Below, one piece after another: positions 42,881 through 52,795 of a DNA stretch of 64,000 bases (its first letter is position 1; each line of letters opens with the position of its first letter). Where the stretch lies: NCBI GenBank assembly GCA_963682055.1, contig OY821741.1, positions 14,575,197-14,639,196 on the forward strand, written 5' to 3'. The stretch is from Primula veris (lineage: Eukaryota > Streptophyta > Magnoliopsida > Ericales > Primulaceae). The notes beneath the pieces were generated by a model. That model made no database searches and was not told the DNA's origin. It saw only the letters and a list, made by a program, of their open reading frames with translations. Both the position numbers and the translations under genes were made by a program.

Positions 42881-43171
42881 ATGCAGGTACAGTGCAAGGA
42901 ATTATTCAGGTCCACATTACGGCGGCGATGCAATATAAATTGGCTAAAACAATGAAGGAGAATCAATCTAAACAACAAAATATCAACAAGAAGCATCTCC
43001 AAAACAGGAATAACGAAATAACAAATGATTTAGCAAGGAAAAATCGATCCAATCAATTAAATAGCAATACGGCAATGGAAAGGTACAAAACAGGAATAAA
43101 GAAATAACATAAATAGTCCTCGCCCGCATTACGGAGGCAACAAGAAGATCATCGACACTAAAGAGATTCAT
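42881..43171. other. Spacer between tandem repeats and antisense genes
   Basis: About 290 bp with no recognised feature. It probably contains the 3' end of the antisense gene at 43172. Confidence 0.5.
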
Positions 43172-43810
43172 TTAAGAAGAGCTACTGCAGGAGGAGCACG
43201 ACGGTAATTTACCGAGCTCAATCTCTTCGTCATCCGTCGTTGTGTACCCATCAGACTCATCACCATCAAAACGCTCCTCAGAAATGAGGGCATCAAAATT
43301 GGTCGTATGAGCCCCAACACAAGTCAGCGTCTGAAGCCGCGCGTTGAACTCGGCTTCTTTCGCGAACTCGTGAGCATCCGAGGCCGCTTTACGGCGATCA
43401 TCGTCAAAGGAGAGGTTACGGCGAGCTTCGATCATAGCTGCGGAAGCATCGTATCTAGCACGGGACAAACGGAAATACTTCACCAACACGTTGGCCTTGG
43501 TCACAAGCAACTTTAATTTGCCGAAGTACTCGTCCTTTGCACGCCAATATCGATCCAAACGACGCTCCTGAACCTCAACAGCATGCTCGGCACGGCGAAC
43601 ATATTCTCGAAAAGAGGCCGCCTGGGTTTTCAGCTTGGTCCGCAGTCGAGCACATTGGTCGGTCAATTTGACATTTTTGCTCATCAAAACAATGTAGGGC
43701 CACCTGTCAGGCACCTCACTAGCCGCACCAGATGAGACCTCGTCCCGGGCAGCACCAGTAGGTCCTAACCCCGGGTTAACTAGGCATGGAGAACCAGCCT
43801 GGTGCGACAT
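43172..43810 (-). CDS. Antisense coiled-coil protein A3, 212 aa
   Basis: ATG 43810, on the strand opposite gag-pol. The N-terminus is Gly/Ser-rich; the middle is a long charged helix (LTDQCARLRTKLKTQ.., RRAEHAVEVQERRLDRYWRA) likely to form a coiled coil; the C-terminus is acidic (DGYTTTDDEE) and ends in a Cys/Ser repeat. A pyrimidine tract and TTTTATAG acceptor-like sequence lie about 20 bp upstream, so the ATG may open a second exon after a non-coding first exon. No known domain is recognised. Confidence 0.6.
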   Translation of the reverse strand: MSHQAGSPCLVNPGLGPTGAARDEVSSGAASEVPDRWPYIVLMSKNVKLTDQCARLRTKLKTQAASFREYVRRAEHAVEVQERRLDRYWRAKDEYFGKLKLLVTKANVLVKYFRLSRARYDASAAMIEARRNLSFDDDRRKAASDAHEFAKEAEFNARLQTLTCVGAHTTNFDALISEERFDGDESDGYTTTDDEEIELGKLPSCSSCSSSS

Positions 43811-43839
43811 AGTAGCATGTGCCTATAAAAAAAAGAGGG

Positions 43840-43945
43840 GGGGAGAAGAACGAGAAGAGATGAATATAAAAAAAAAAAAAAGAAGAGAAGGAAAAAAAAG
43901 AGAAAAAAAAAAAAAAGAAGCTACAAAAAAAAAAAAAAAAAAGAG
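43840..43945. repeat. Purine-rich low-complexity tract (GA/A-rich on +)
   Basis: A/G-only runs; on the antisense strand this is a pyrimidine tract immediately upstream of A3 and may serve as its splice-acceptor tract. Confidence 0.85.
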
Positions 43946-44069
43946 AGAATTTTTTATACAAGCTACAAAGAAAACGACAAAACAAGCTATTTTATTAATC
44001 CGACAACCCCTCAACAGACGCCGAAGTCTCTACTACATCGGCAAAATGAATATCTCGCAATGAATTAAT

Positions 44070-44567
44070 TCACGTCCCCAAACGCTCACGAATGACCGCC
44101 TCGATTCGGTTCAAGGCAACAGTGGTTTCAGTTACCCCGGCCTTCGCATCCACCATGCGCTCTGCCCGGGACACACCACTCATTCCTTTTATATGCTCCA
44201 GCACCTCTAAGGCGCGAGCTCGGGCCCAATACGCTTTGGCAAAGGATAGCAGCAGATCCGCGTCCTCGAAAACGGCCCCAAGGACCAAGCTCAAGCTCGT
44301 CACACGACCTCGGGCTTCATCACGAGAACGTCGTAGGGCACCGAGAAGTTCCTTTGCTTTACCCTTATTTGCCGTATAATGGGCGGTCTTTTTACTAAAT
44401 TTCTCTCCCAAATCACGTAACCGGATCGCCAAGTTGGAAATATGAATATTCAGACCCTCGATTTCCTGATAAGCACAAGTCAATTTCGCGGTAAGAGACG
44501 CGTTAGATCTTTCCAAATCTTCCATTACGTCACCTACACTACGACTAGGCGAGGTCCAGACCACCAT
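44070..44567 (-). CDS. Antisense coiled-coil protein A2, 165 aa
   Basis: I chose ATG 44567 (GCCATGGTGG context) because a TTGTCAG acceptor-like sequence lies about 20 bp before it; the frame is open further to 44660. A TATA-like TATAAAC is at 44714-44708. The protein is helical with heptads (DLERSNASLTAKLTCAYQEIEGL, then LAIRLRDLGEKF), suggesting a coiled coil, and ends IEAVIRERLGT. It lies between A1 and A3, all on minus. Family not recognised. Confidence 0.55.
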   Translation of the reverse strand: MVVWTSPSRSVGDVMEDLERSNASLTAKLTCAYQEIEGLNIHISNLAIRLRDLGEKFSKKTAHYTANKGKAKELLGALRRSRDEARGRVTSLSLVLGAVFEDADLLLSFAKAYWARARALEVLEHIKGMSGVSRAERMVDAKAGVTETTVALNRIEAVIRERLGT

Positions 44568-44772
44568 GGCAAGGGGGTTATTTGGTACCTGACAATATTT
44601 TGTTTTCACATCCTTCAAAATATGACGACCATCAAAAGAAATTAACCCAAGAAAGCCCAACAGAAAGAAACCACAGCACCTATATTATCACTTCCCCAAA
44701 AGAATCTGTTTATAGATACACAAGAGACCAAAAAAAAAAAAAAAAAAAAAATACATACTGCTAGAAAGATAG

Positions 44773-47208
44773 TCAAGGTTCCACCTGAGGAGATACTGGT
44801 GGGGGAACAACAGTAGCATCCGGTCGAGGAGTGGACGGGGCCGACATAGAGTGAGGACGCAGCGCTGTCGAAATTGTCTGTCCCGGTAGCCGAGGAAGCT
44901 CTTCTTCACGAAGATTCGCCCAGTCCAAGGGTTTCGGCGGTGCACCATGCGGACACGGATACACCAACTCCGACCACGCCCTATCCGACAAAGGAACATT
45001 CGCGAAATTGAGCGCCCGCACATGAGCACAGTATACAGAGAAGTTGGCCATCATCGCTAACTTTGTCCGCTCCTCCGCATGTGCCGTTGTCAGGGCAGAC
45101 ACCTTCGCCTTTTCGGCTTCCACGTCCTCTGCCAGGAGCAAGTTCTCCTCCTCTAGTTCGCCGTACTTAACGACCATGCTCTCTTTTTCCGCCTTCAATT
45201 TCTTGACATCCTCGGTCAGGTGCAGAAAGTCCACCGACAGCTTGTCATAATTCTCGCCCAGGGTTTTCTTCACGGCGACCAATTTTTCCTTCTCGGCCAC
45301 CAGCTTCTCTTTCTCAGCCCCTAGAGCTCCCAGCTGATCCCGTAGCGCCACGGTACTCACAGCAATCTGCACTTCAACACATTAGATTCCAAATAAAATA
45401 CAAGTACCAGACCTATATAGCGAAATACGAGCCCCACGTACCCTCAGCGCATCCGCGTGGGCCTGCTCTATGACCGACATTGTAGGTTGGGCAGATAGTC
45501 TTTCTGCATCCTTGAACACAAGGGGTTTCAGAGCCGTATACCCCATCTTCAAGGTTCGCGGTTGCTCCAGCAGTTCACCCCTACATCGGTCAATGTAACG
45601 GGTCATTGCAACCCCGTCAACCAACACCTTCTCGGCTTCGTCGAGAGCCTCATCCTCGACACCCGTCACAACATCCCCGGCATTCTCTTCGCTGCCTTCC
45701 ATTTCCACCCCCACGTCCTCCTCCAACTGATCAATCTCAGGGGCCCTATGCTCGATCTCTTCCTCAGTACGAAGGGGCGAGCAAACGGGCAAATCTATCG
45801 GACCCTCGGTGGGGATAGGCGAGATGACAGGCAAAGTCATCGTACCCTCTCCCATGTTAGTCAAGAGGTTCATATGTCCGAATACATCGTCGATCGACCC
45901 CTGAAACACAATAATACCCATAGACCGGGCAAGAGCGAGGGTAACCAATGGAGAAGTCAGTAGCTGAAACAAGATAACTAATAAAGCAAAGCACTAGCGA
46001 ACAAAATGACAAACAACCACAAGACAAGAAAATCATAATACATATACACATACCTCGCCCGGTGCAGAGGCATCCTCGGCGGTATCCCCTTCGGCGGCAG
46101 CCACCGCCCCCTCGCCCGAGCCAACGATATCAGCCTCCTCGGTAACCGATGTATCGGTTCCCCTGGCCCTCTTCGTTACTCCACCAACAGGGTCAGACGC
46201 ATGACGCTTAGACCGAATGAGCTTCTTCCCGAGCCGAGCAGCACTTCGAGCCCGGACCACTTTCAAGAACTCTTCCTCGGGCTCTTTGGGGATCTCGGGC
46301 GCAGGATTCCCCTTGGTCACCGACCCCATCGGGTACCCGAGCAGCATCGGGGCACTACGACTCGCCGGATCCGGCGTCGGTCCCGGCCCCCACCATTTCC
46401 AAAGAGCTAACAGAGCCTCTACATTGGGAGCGCCGAGGTCTGGCATAGTGGGAGCATTGGTAGCCGGCCCAGGAATCTGGTGTCCCGGACAAGCCCATTC
46501 ACCAGACGCAATAACAATACCAAGATTGCGCTCTTTGTTGGTATCCGGTAAACCGATAACGAGCCGGAAAAAGGAACGCAAGGTTTTCAGATACGAGCTG
46601 CGACGCTCAAAGCTCAAACTATAGACTCCGAAGACATCCTTCAGTTCAATCGGTATTCCGGACAGCTCCGATAACCTTTGGATACCATTCAGAGTACGGT
46701 AACCATTTAGGGCCAGTTGGGCCGGAGCAATCTGGACGGCCTCAAAGAACGAAGCCACCCAGTTTGTAAAGGGCAGTCGAAGACCCCCAGTGAAGAATGC
46801 CGAAGAGCGCACAGCCACCTCGCCGGCAGGAACAAATCCCAGCACCTCCTCGTCAGAAATAGGAAGCCAGATATGTATGTTGTCAGGTATTCCGGCAAGC
46901 TCCTTAAAATCCTTTTCTACGAATGTGCCAATTTGGGCCACACTTTGGCTCAGAATTTCCTATCCAAACATCATCAAAAGTCCATCAATATACTAACCAA
47001 ATACACAAACAAGAACCACATCAATATAACGAGCGCCACCACCCCCCCCCCACACACACACACATTAACCAGATACATAATAATCATCAGACATATATAG
47101 ATAACCTGAACCATATACCAACGACACACCTATGACCACAACGACAAATCAAATACAACTCCTAAAAGAGGGAAGGGGGGAGAACGAAAAATCACTTACA
47201 GTAATCAT
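44773..47208 (-). CDS. Antisense four-exon gene A1, about 676 aa (putative gypsy-type transposon protein with coiled coil)
   Basis: Exons 47208-47200, 46959-46054, 45963-45442 and 45366-44773 have GT-AG borders and keep phase 0 at every junction. Exon 1 encodes only Met-Ile-Thr. Exon 2 contains FFTGGLRLPFTNWVASFFEA and ALNGYRTLNGIQRLSELSG, resembling the plant family annotated as putative gypsy type transposon (Transposase_28), then a basic region with GKKLIRSKRH. Exon 4 starts with a strong coiled coil (GAEKEKLVAEKEKLVAVKK..) and ends Pro-rich. A TATA-like TATATGTTAA is near 47495-47486. Role in the element unknown; structural or silencing-suppressor roles are speculation. Confidence 0.72.
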
Positions 47209-47926
47209 TATGAGCAAGCAAGCGCGAACAACAGCAAGTCTTCCAACAAAACCACGAAACCCTAGATCAAGCGGCCGCACTCTTTTCCTTTTTGGCGGGA
47301 AGAATATGCTTTAGAGAGAGAGATATTTTCTTCAACAAATTCTGTGATAAAAATAAAACAGGATTACTTGGCACAATAGAAAGGAGTGGAGTCACAAAAA
47401 GAATAAAATAATAACCGTCCTTTCGTGTAACAGAGGTTTACCTTTTTTCCAACCATACAAAAATCAACAACCGCTGCTATTTTTAACATATAAACGCTCC
47501 AGATTTTGCCACGTCAGCACGTATCCCACTACCCAAGGCAGTTCACATCATTACACCTAAATAAACGGCCAGTGGACCCTACCACGAAAAGCTTCCCACA
47601 TACGCTACCACTATTATCACACCGAGAATGTCCCCCGATTAAAGTTCCTCGACGCCAAACCAATTCTTACCCAAAGGGCACACCGAACAAGGTGGACGAA
47701 GACCGTTTCTAGCTTGACGGCAGGGAGCATCAAGTCTACCAACGCTCTCCGGGGGGATAACCGGGCATATTGTTCGGTGTATGCTGAGGGACATCAAATG
47801 ATATCAACATAAAAGAGTGAAGCAAACAGGAAATAAAATAGGACAGAATCAAGTGCAAGACAAGTTTTATTCATCCACAAAGGGGGAAACACAAACAATA
47901 CAACAGAAAAAGAAAATACACCCATC
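47209..47926. other. Upstream region of A1 and 3' side of A4
   Basis: It contains the presumed A1 promoter (TATA-like near 47490 on minus), with CCGAAC/CCGAAG-rich text similar to the element's LTR flanks. No ORF of interest. Confidence 0.5.
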
Positions 47927-48289
47927 CTACTTTTTCGAACTATCCCCCATAACAACATCCCTCTTCGCCAAAAGTTCCTCCAGACGCTCCTTCTCCCTAA
48001 CCAAACGAGAAATCGCCATCTCAGCCTGTTTCAAGGCGTAAGACTGAGACTCGCATTTTTGCTCGGCCTTGAAACGAGCAGTGCCCTCCTCGTCCCAATA
48101 TTGTTTAAACCTCCTCGCTTCAGTCCGAGCACACATGAGATCATGTTTCAGCCATGACATCTCATTTTCTTTTAGTTGAACAAGAGTCAAATCCTCCTCC
48201 CCAAAGCCAGGGGGACGAGGTAGCAAAAAGGTAGGCTCCTCTCCCATAAGGGCTTTCTTTTTGGAGGCAGACCTAGTGATGGGAGCCAT
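47927..48289 (-). CDS. Antisense coiled-coil protein A4, 120 aa
   Basis: ATG 48289 (MAPITRSASKKK) was chosen over the in-frame ATG at 48361 because a TATA box TATAAAT lies at 48366-48360, which puts transcription start between the two. The N-terminus is basic with Ser; the rest is a charged helix (ARRFKQYWDEEGTARFKAEQK, then ISRLVREKERLEELLAKRD). It is likely a coiled-coil protein. No known family. Confidence 0.55.
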   Translation of the reverse strand: MAPITRSASKKKALMGEEPTFLLPRPPGFGEEDLTLVQLKENEMSWLKHDLMCARTEARRFKQYWDEEGTARFKAEQKCESQSYALKQAEMAISRLVREKERLEELLAKRDVVMGDSSKK

Positions 48290-48509
48290 CTCACGCGAAA
48301 GCAAATTATAAAACAAGAGAGAGGTAGAAATTGGTAATGAGATACAGGCAATAGGGAGCATTTATAGAGAATCAAAAAGCACAAAGTACGAAGCGTTACA
48401 ATGGTTCACAAGACAGGCACGAGATACGAAAAGATACAACTGATTCATCAAATACAGAAGATAAAACACAAATGGCAAAAGGGGAAATACATAAGAAAAC
48501 CAGCCCAAT

Positions 48510-48989
48510 CTAAGGATCACTGGGGGGAAAAACCGAACTGCCAGACCGAGAGAAAGCAAAACGAGCAGAACAATTCAACCGAGCTTGGTAGGAATCGTTC
48601 ATGGCGACCAAATCGTCATTCTCCGAGGAGAGCCTGTTGTTTTCCGTAGTAAGAACCCTGACGCGCTCCACGAGCCGAGCATTCTTTACCATTATGCTAG
48701 CTAGGCCTTGAGGAGAGTTGTCAAACTCATCTTGAGAATGGTCCCAAATTTCCTCGGCATCATACCAGGAGTTGGCCAGATGGTTTCTCTATAACAACAA
48801 GTGATTGAGCTGGCGACTCAGTGCCGAGATCTCGGTCCACTTCACCGTCTCTTCGGGATAAGAGTCGAACAAGCTCAAGGCCAAAACGCCATACTCTTTC
48901 TCAAGCCTTGCCATCCGACGGCGGACCCGAGATACCTCAGTGTCCAATCCCTTCATCTGAGCATGATATCTCACCACAGGTCCAGACAT
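48510..48989 (-). pseudogene. Antisense coiled-coil gene A5, one in-frame stop
   Basis: From ATG 48989 (MSGPVVRYHAQ) the frame runs about 160 codons to 48510, broken by TAG at 48791-48789. After the stop the frame continues through IWDHSQDEFDNSPQGL and ERVRVLTTENNRLSSENDDL, a leucine-zipper-like helix, to PPSDP. A TATA-like TATAAGT is at 49093-49087. The first residues MSGP match those of A6. The single stop may be a recent mutation. Confidence 0.5.
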
Positions 48990-49378
48990 TCTGGGAAATT
49001 GTTATAGTACGGAAGAAAATAAAGGGCTGAGGAAGAGAGAAGCAAAAAGAAAAAAGAGATGATAAACTACCAAAGAAAAGAGAAGTACTTATAGAACGGA
49101 GAATATGATATTTTATGACCTTGCTTGGGAAATTGCATATTTCCTGACATGCTTGGGGGCATGCACATTTCTTGACCTACTAGGGAGCATGCACATATGT
49201 TTGACAGTGATGGGGACATCTACTGACATCTGAGACTACAGTGCAGAAGAAATAAAGACGAGATATTCAAAGATCTAGATTCCAGACAAACAACAAACCA
49301 CAGGTACAATATAAAAAGAAATGCAAAAATAAAAGGGCAAAAATACTTTTCATTAATGAAGATGGAATACATCATTGT

Positions 49379-49507
49379 TCATTACATCAAAAGACAATAT
49401 TACATCGAGGTCTGTTACATCAAGGTCTATTACATCCGAGATAAAAACCTATTACATCCAAAAAGAAAACCTATTACATCCGAAAAGATCTATTACATCC
49501 GAGAAGA
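49379..49507. repeat. Tandem repeat of about 20 bp with TATTACATC core
   Basis: About seven or eight copies of (T/G)(A/T)TTACATC(C/A)(G/A)A with variable spacers. It lies between antisense genes A5 and A6. Confidence 0.85.
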
Positions 49508-49555
49508 GCTAGTACAGAAGATCAGGCAAAGGATCAACTATATCAGCTGACCAAG

Positions 49556-50090
49556 TGAGCAGGAGACGCCAAAAAGAAAAAGTAAGAAGAAAGAGAAAGG
49601 AAAAGCAAGAAGAGGAAAAGCAAGAAGAGGAAAAGAAGAAGAGTGCAAGAAAAGAAGAAGTGATAAGAAAGAAGAGTCAAAAAGAAAAATGACCAACCCT
49701 AAATGTAACACAAAACCCTTTGGATCACAGGGCTGATTGTTACATCGTAGTGGTGCAAAAAAAAAAAAAAAAGAAGAAAAAAAGAAAAAGAGAGTGATGG
49801 GAGAGAAGATGAAGAAAAATAAAGAGGAGGCACAGAAGAAAAACAGATGAGAAGAAGATAAAGAAATGAAGGAGACAGACAACTAAAAAGGAAGTCAATG
49901 AAACAAAAAAGAAAGGGGAAAAGAAAAGAATAAAAAGTACGAGAGAATAGAGTATAAAAAAAAAACACAAGAGAGGAAGAGGAAGAAATGTGGGAAACTG
50001 AGAAATAAAAAGAAGAAAAAGAAAGAGATGGGAAAAGATGGGGAAAAGCAGAGAAAAATAAAAAAAAGAAGGGGGAAGGTTAGGGGGAAG
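49556..50090. repeat. Purine-rich (GA/A-rich) tract, about 530 bp
   Basis: On + almost only A and G for long stretches (49560-49690 and 49755-50090), with an internal AGGAAAAGCAAGAAG tandem. On the antisense strand this is a long pyrimidine tract downstream of A6. The overlapping Phe/Ser-rich frames here are low-complexity artefacts. Confidence 0.9.
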
Positions 50091-50373
50091 TCGATCGGTA
50101 TCGATGAGAGGGCCCGGCAGAGACATCCCTGTCCCTCAGTGTCGGGTTCCCCCTTAGCATCTCATTCTCTTCGACTAGAGTCTGACGAGCACGTCGGCAG
50201 TAAGCCAGTTCGGATCTTAGCCAAGTTAATTCCCGAACCATCTCGGTATGGTGATAACGCATCACCTTCAATTCCTCCTCGGCATCCCTCAACAGCCTTT
50301 GTACATGGTTATAGGAGGCTTCAAAGGCCTCCACTTGCAAAGCTAATGCTGATTGGGTGAAAGGACCAGACAT
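50080..50373 (-). CDS. Antisense coiled-coil protein A6, 97 aa
   Basis: ATG 50373 (MSGPFTQSALALQ), with TATA box TATAAATA at about 50465-50458, some 90 bp upstream. It encodes an amphipathic charged helix (RLLRDAEEELKVMRYHHTEM, then LAYCRRARQTLVEENEML) and an Arg/Ser-rich tail. It starts with the same MSGP as A5. No intron is needed. Family not recognised. Confidence 0.6.
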   Translation of the reverse strand: MSGPFTQSALALQVEAFEASYNHVQRLLRDAEEELKVMRYHHTEMVRELTWLRSELAYCRRARQTLVEENEMLRGNPTLRDRDVSAGPSHRYRSTSP

Positions 50374-50465
50374 CTTAGGGAAATTATAAGATGAGGGTCT
50401 ATATATGGGGGAAAATAATATGATGAGAATTGTGGATGTAACCATGCTGTAAGCAGGTATTTATA

Positions 50466-51013
50466 GATCAATTAGATGAGGGCTGGTATTGAGAGTCGCA
50501 ACCGTTCGTCAATGGGTACTAAGAAGCGATGGAAATTAAAAGATGTCTGTTCAAGAAAGAACGTTTGGATTCCCCAAAGGTTCTAAAAAAGCGTGAGTAG
50601 TTAAAAGCCACTCTTGTTCACAAAACGCTTGGGTTATTACCAATATTTAAAGAGGGCAAGTAATAATGGCATTGAAACACGCGTCATTTCTGGGGAAAGA
50701 CATTAGGTTCAAATAAATATCTAAGATCTTTTGCACAGAGATCAAGAAAACTCTGGTGAGTAAGATTTTTATGCACAGGGCTCAAGAAATCCTATTGGTC
50801 CCCAGATATAAAGAGTAAGAAGGTCCTCTGGATAAGGTCAAACGCTAGGCCCAATAAAAAGCATTGATGAGGCCATAAGCGTGCGCAGTCAAAATAAATT
50901 GCATCGGAAAAGTAATTCAGATATAAACAAGAGAAAGATGTCTTTATTGATTGATTGGTACTTCGTTACAGAAGAAGCAATAAAAGGAAATACAATAAAA
51001 TAAAATAAAAAAA
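50466..51013. other. Spacer between antisense genes A6 and A7
   Basis: About 550 bp non-coding; contains the A6 promoter side and probably the A7 3' end. Nothing else recognised. Confidence 0.5.
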
Positions 51014-51352
51014 TCATTTCATGGAAGGGCCCGCTTCGTCATTTGGTTTCCCCTTCGACCGAGCATACACTTCCTTGAGGGCCAGTTTGTAAGCCCTCTT
51101 GGAAGCAAGTTACCTATCTCTGGAGGCCTCGAGCTCTTTGATCCGAGCACGAGCGCGAATACTGTCGAGCAAAGACCTCTGATGCTCCTTCTCCAGGGCA
51201 TCCAATCGCTCGTCTAGTTCGGCGGCCCGACGAGCTTCCACCGACAACCTGGCAACCCTCTTCTCGAGATAACGCACCCTCTGAACTTCCTCTTCAAGAC
51301 GAGCAACGTATTCAGGAAGGTTGTCACCATAGTTTTCAAGAGGAAAAGCCAT
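51014..51352 (-). pseudogene. Antisense coiled-coil gene A7, one in-frame stop
   Basis: ATG 51352 (MAFPLENYGDNLPEYVARLEEEV) runs 112 codons to TGA 51016-51014, interrupted by TAA at 51112-51110. After that stop the frame reads KRAYKLALKEVYARSK, closely matching KRAYKLAFKELHARSK near the end of A8, so the two genes are paralogues and the stop is secondary. TATA box TATAAAA at 51409-51403, about 50 bp upstream. Predicted coiled coil throughout. Confidence 0.6.
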
Positions 51353-51655
51353 TTGTTCGTTAATAAAGAATGAACTGCATAAAGAATACTGGGACAGTCC
51401 CCTTTTATAAGAAGAAACAAGGAGTAGATCAAAGGTCATCTCGAATAAATACAACCTCTTGAACTTCCCAAGAGCATTTACGGCGAATTAACCACAGTTC
51501 CAAATCCAATTAAAGTCATCCAAAAAGACATCAAGAAGATAAACATACAAGAACAAGGAAAGGGAAATATTTTATTAATTTCAAAAACTTCGATTACAAC
51601 TGAGGAGAAGACTCCCCATTCAAGAGAAATTACGATAGAAATTACAAAAGACTAA

Positions 51656-51976
51656 TTAGTTCGAGGAAGAGCCTTCTTCATCATCATCCGAACTCGGTTT
51701 AGACCGAGCATGCAACTCCTTGAAGGCAAGCTTATAGGCCCTTTTTGCTGCCTTCTGCTTAGCCAGATTAGCCTCGAGCTTCTTTATATGCTCGTAGGCC
51801 CAATCCCGATCGGCCATCGTCACATGATGATCAGAATCCATGTCAGACAACCTTTTCTTGTAGTCTGAAACCTTGGCCACGAGTTTTTTATTCGCGGTAC
51901 GAGATTTCTTGATTTCCGTTTCTAAATATGAAATATAATTAAAGGAGCTCTCACCAGTAGAACCAGAAGAAGCCAT
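51656..51976 (-). CDS. Antisense coiled-coil protein A8, 106 aa
   Basis: ATG 51976 (MASSGSTGESSFNYISYLETEI) with TATA box TATAAAA at 52037-52031. It encodes a charged helix (SRTANKKLVAKVSDYKKRL, then HIKKLEANLAKQKAAKRAYK) and an acidic Ser-rich tail (SDDDEEGSSSN). It is a paralogue of A7 by the shared C-terminal KRAYKLA.KE..ARSK block. It is the antisense gene closest to the 3' LTR and is fully open. Confidence 0.62.
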   Translation of the reverse strand: MASSGSTGESSFNYISYLETEIKKSRTANKKLVAKVSDYKKRLSDMDSDHHVTMADRDWAYEHIKKLEANLAKQKAAKRAYKLAFKELHARSKPSSDDDEEGSSSN

Positions 51977-52222
51977 TATGTCACGGGCAAATTAGTAGTA
52001 AAATGCCTAATTATGGAGGGAGCACACCCCTTTTATAGGAGTTTTCCTCGAAGAAAGATATTAGGATAGGAATTATTAAATGTGCCCCCCCTTGGGAACC
52101 GTCACGAGTCTATTGCGTTTCTCGGTGAAGCATTGGGAAAAACAAGACCGAAGTAACGTTCTCGACAAACCGAACATGACTCCCCCGACATGGAAACCAC
52201 GCCGAGGAAGTCAGGGAGCACT

Positions 52223-52790
52223 TGATAGAACATAAAAATCAGACCCGAATATTCTATTTGGGTAATAATCAACCCACCTTATAAATGGGTATCCAACGCT
52301 TAAATGGGTCGTCTCATACTTTTTATAGGAATTGAGGTTTTACTATTAAAAGCCCAAGCCCAATCAAAGGGGGACCCATGTCTGGAAAATCCCTGGGATG
52401 AAGACATTTGTCAATATCCTAGAAGGCGCAGTTGCCTATAAATAGCCAACTACCCCTCCTAGAAAAGGACCAGAAAAACTATCCAAAAAATATAGAGAGA
52501 AGTTAAGAAAAGAGAGAAACTAATCAAAGCATATCACTTCGAGAAATAAACCGAGAAAAGACAGCCGAGCACCGAATAAAAGGGGAGAAAGATGAAGACG
52601 AGAGATTAAATAGTCATATCGAGCACAATTGTAAAACCGAAATACTAATCCGAGCAAATGTAATAGTCCGAACAAGGACAATAATCCGAGCAATAATAAA
52701 GATCAGGAAGTGTCCTTTATTCACGGTTGATTTACCATTATATCATTGTTGAAAAGCCTAACGCGACCGACCAAAGTTATGGCTTTATCA
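52223..52790 (+). repeat. 3' LTR of the gypsy element
   Basis: 568 bp, same length and nearly the same sequence as 35459-36026; followed by the target duplication GAAAC at 52791-52795. Confidence 0.93.
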
Positions 52791-52795
52791 GAAAC

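Larger units (their letters stand above)
35459..52790 (+). mobile_element. Ty3/gypsy retrotransposon, Tat lineage, 17.3 kb, young and largely intact
   Basis: LTRs of 568 bp at 35459-36026 and 52223-52790 begin TGATAG and end TTATCA; about five mismatches were counted by eye. The target duplication is GAAAC (35454-35458 and 52791-52795). A primer-binding site TGGCGCTGTCTCCGGG lies at 36029-36044 and the purine-rich GAGGAAGTCAGGGAGCAC precedes the 3' LTR. One intact gag-pol is followed by tandem repeats and then about 9 kb of antisense genes. The second, archaeal-type RNase H in pol places it in the Tat (Ogre/Retand) lineage. Confidence 0.93.

Noticed and set aside
43776..44014. Phe-rich membrane-like ORFs
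   Set aside because: Same cause: A-rich low-complexity tract upstream of A3.
45562..45963. 133-codon + strand ORF opposite A1 exon 3
   Set aside because: It is a shadow of the antisense exon; the minus frame has in-phase splice sites and coherent protein features.
46717..47100. 127-codon + strand ORF
   Set aside because: Overlaps A1 exon 2 on the other strand and runs into a C/CA-repeat; no domain.
49538..50126. Three overlapping Phe/Ser-rich frames on minus
   Set aside because: They are translations of a purine-rich tract; all frames stay open because the composition lacks stop codons.
52223..52790. A separate solo LTR
   Set aside because: Length, sequence and GAAAC duplication pair it with 35459-36026 as the 3' LTR of one element.
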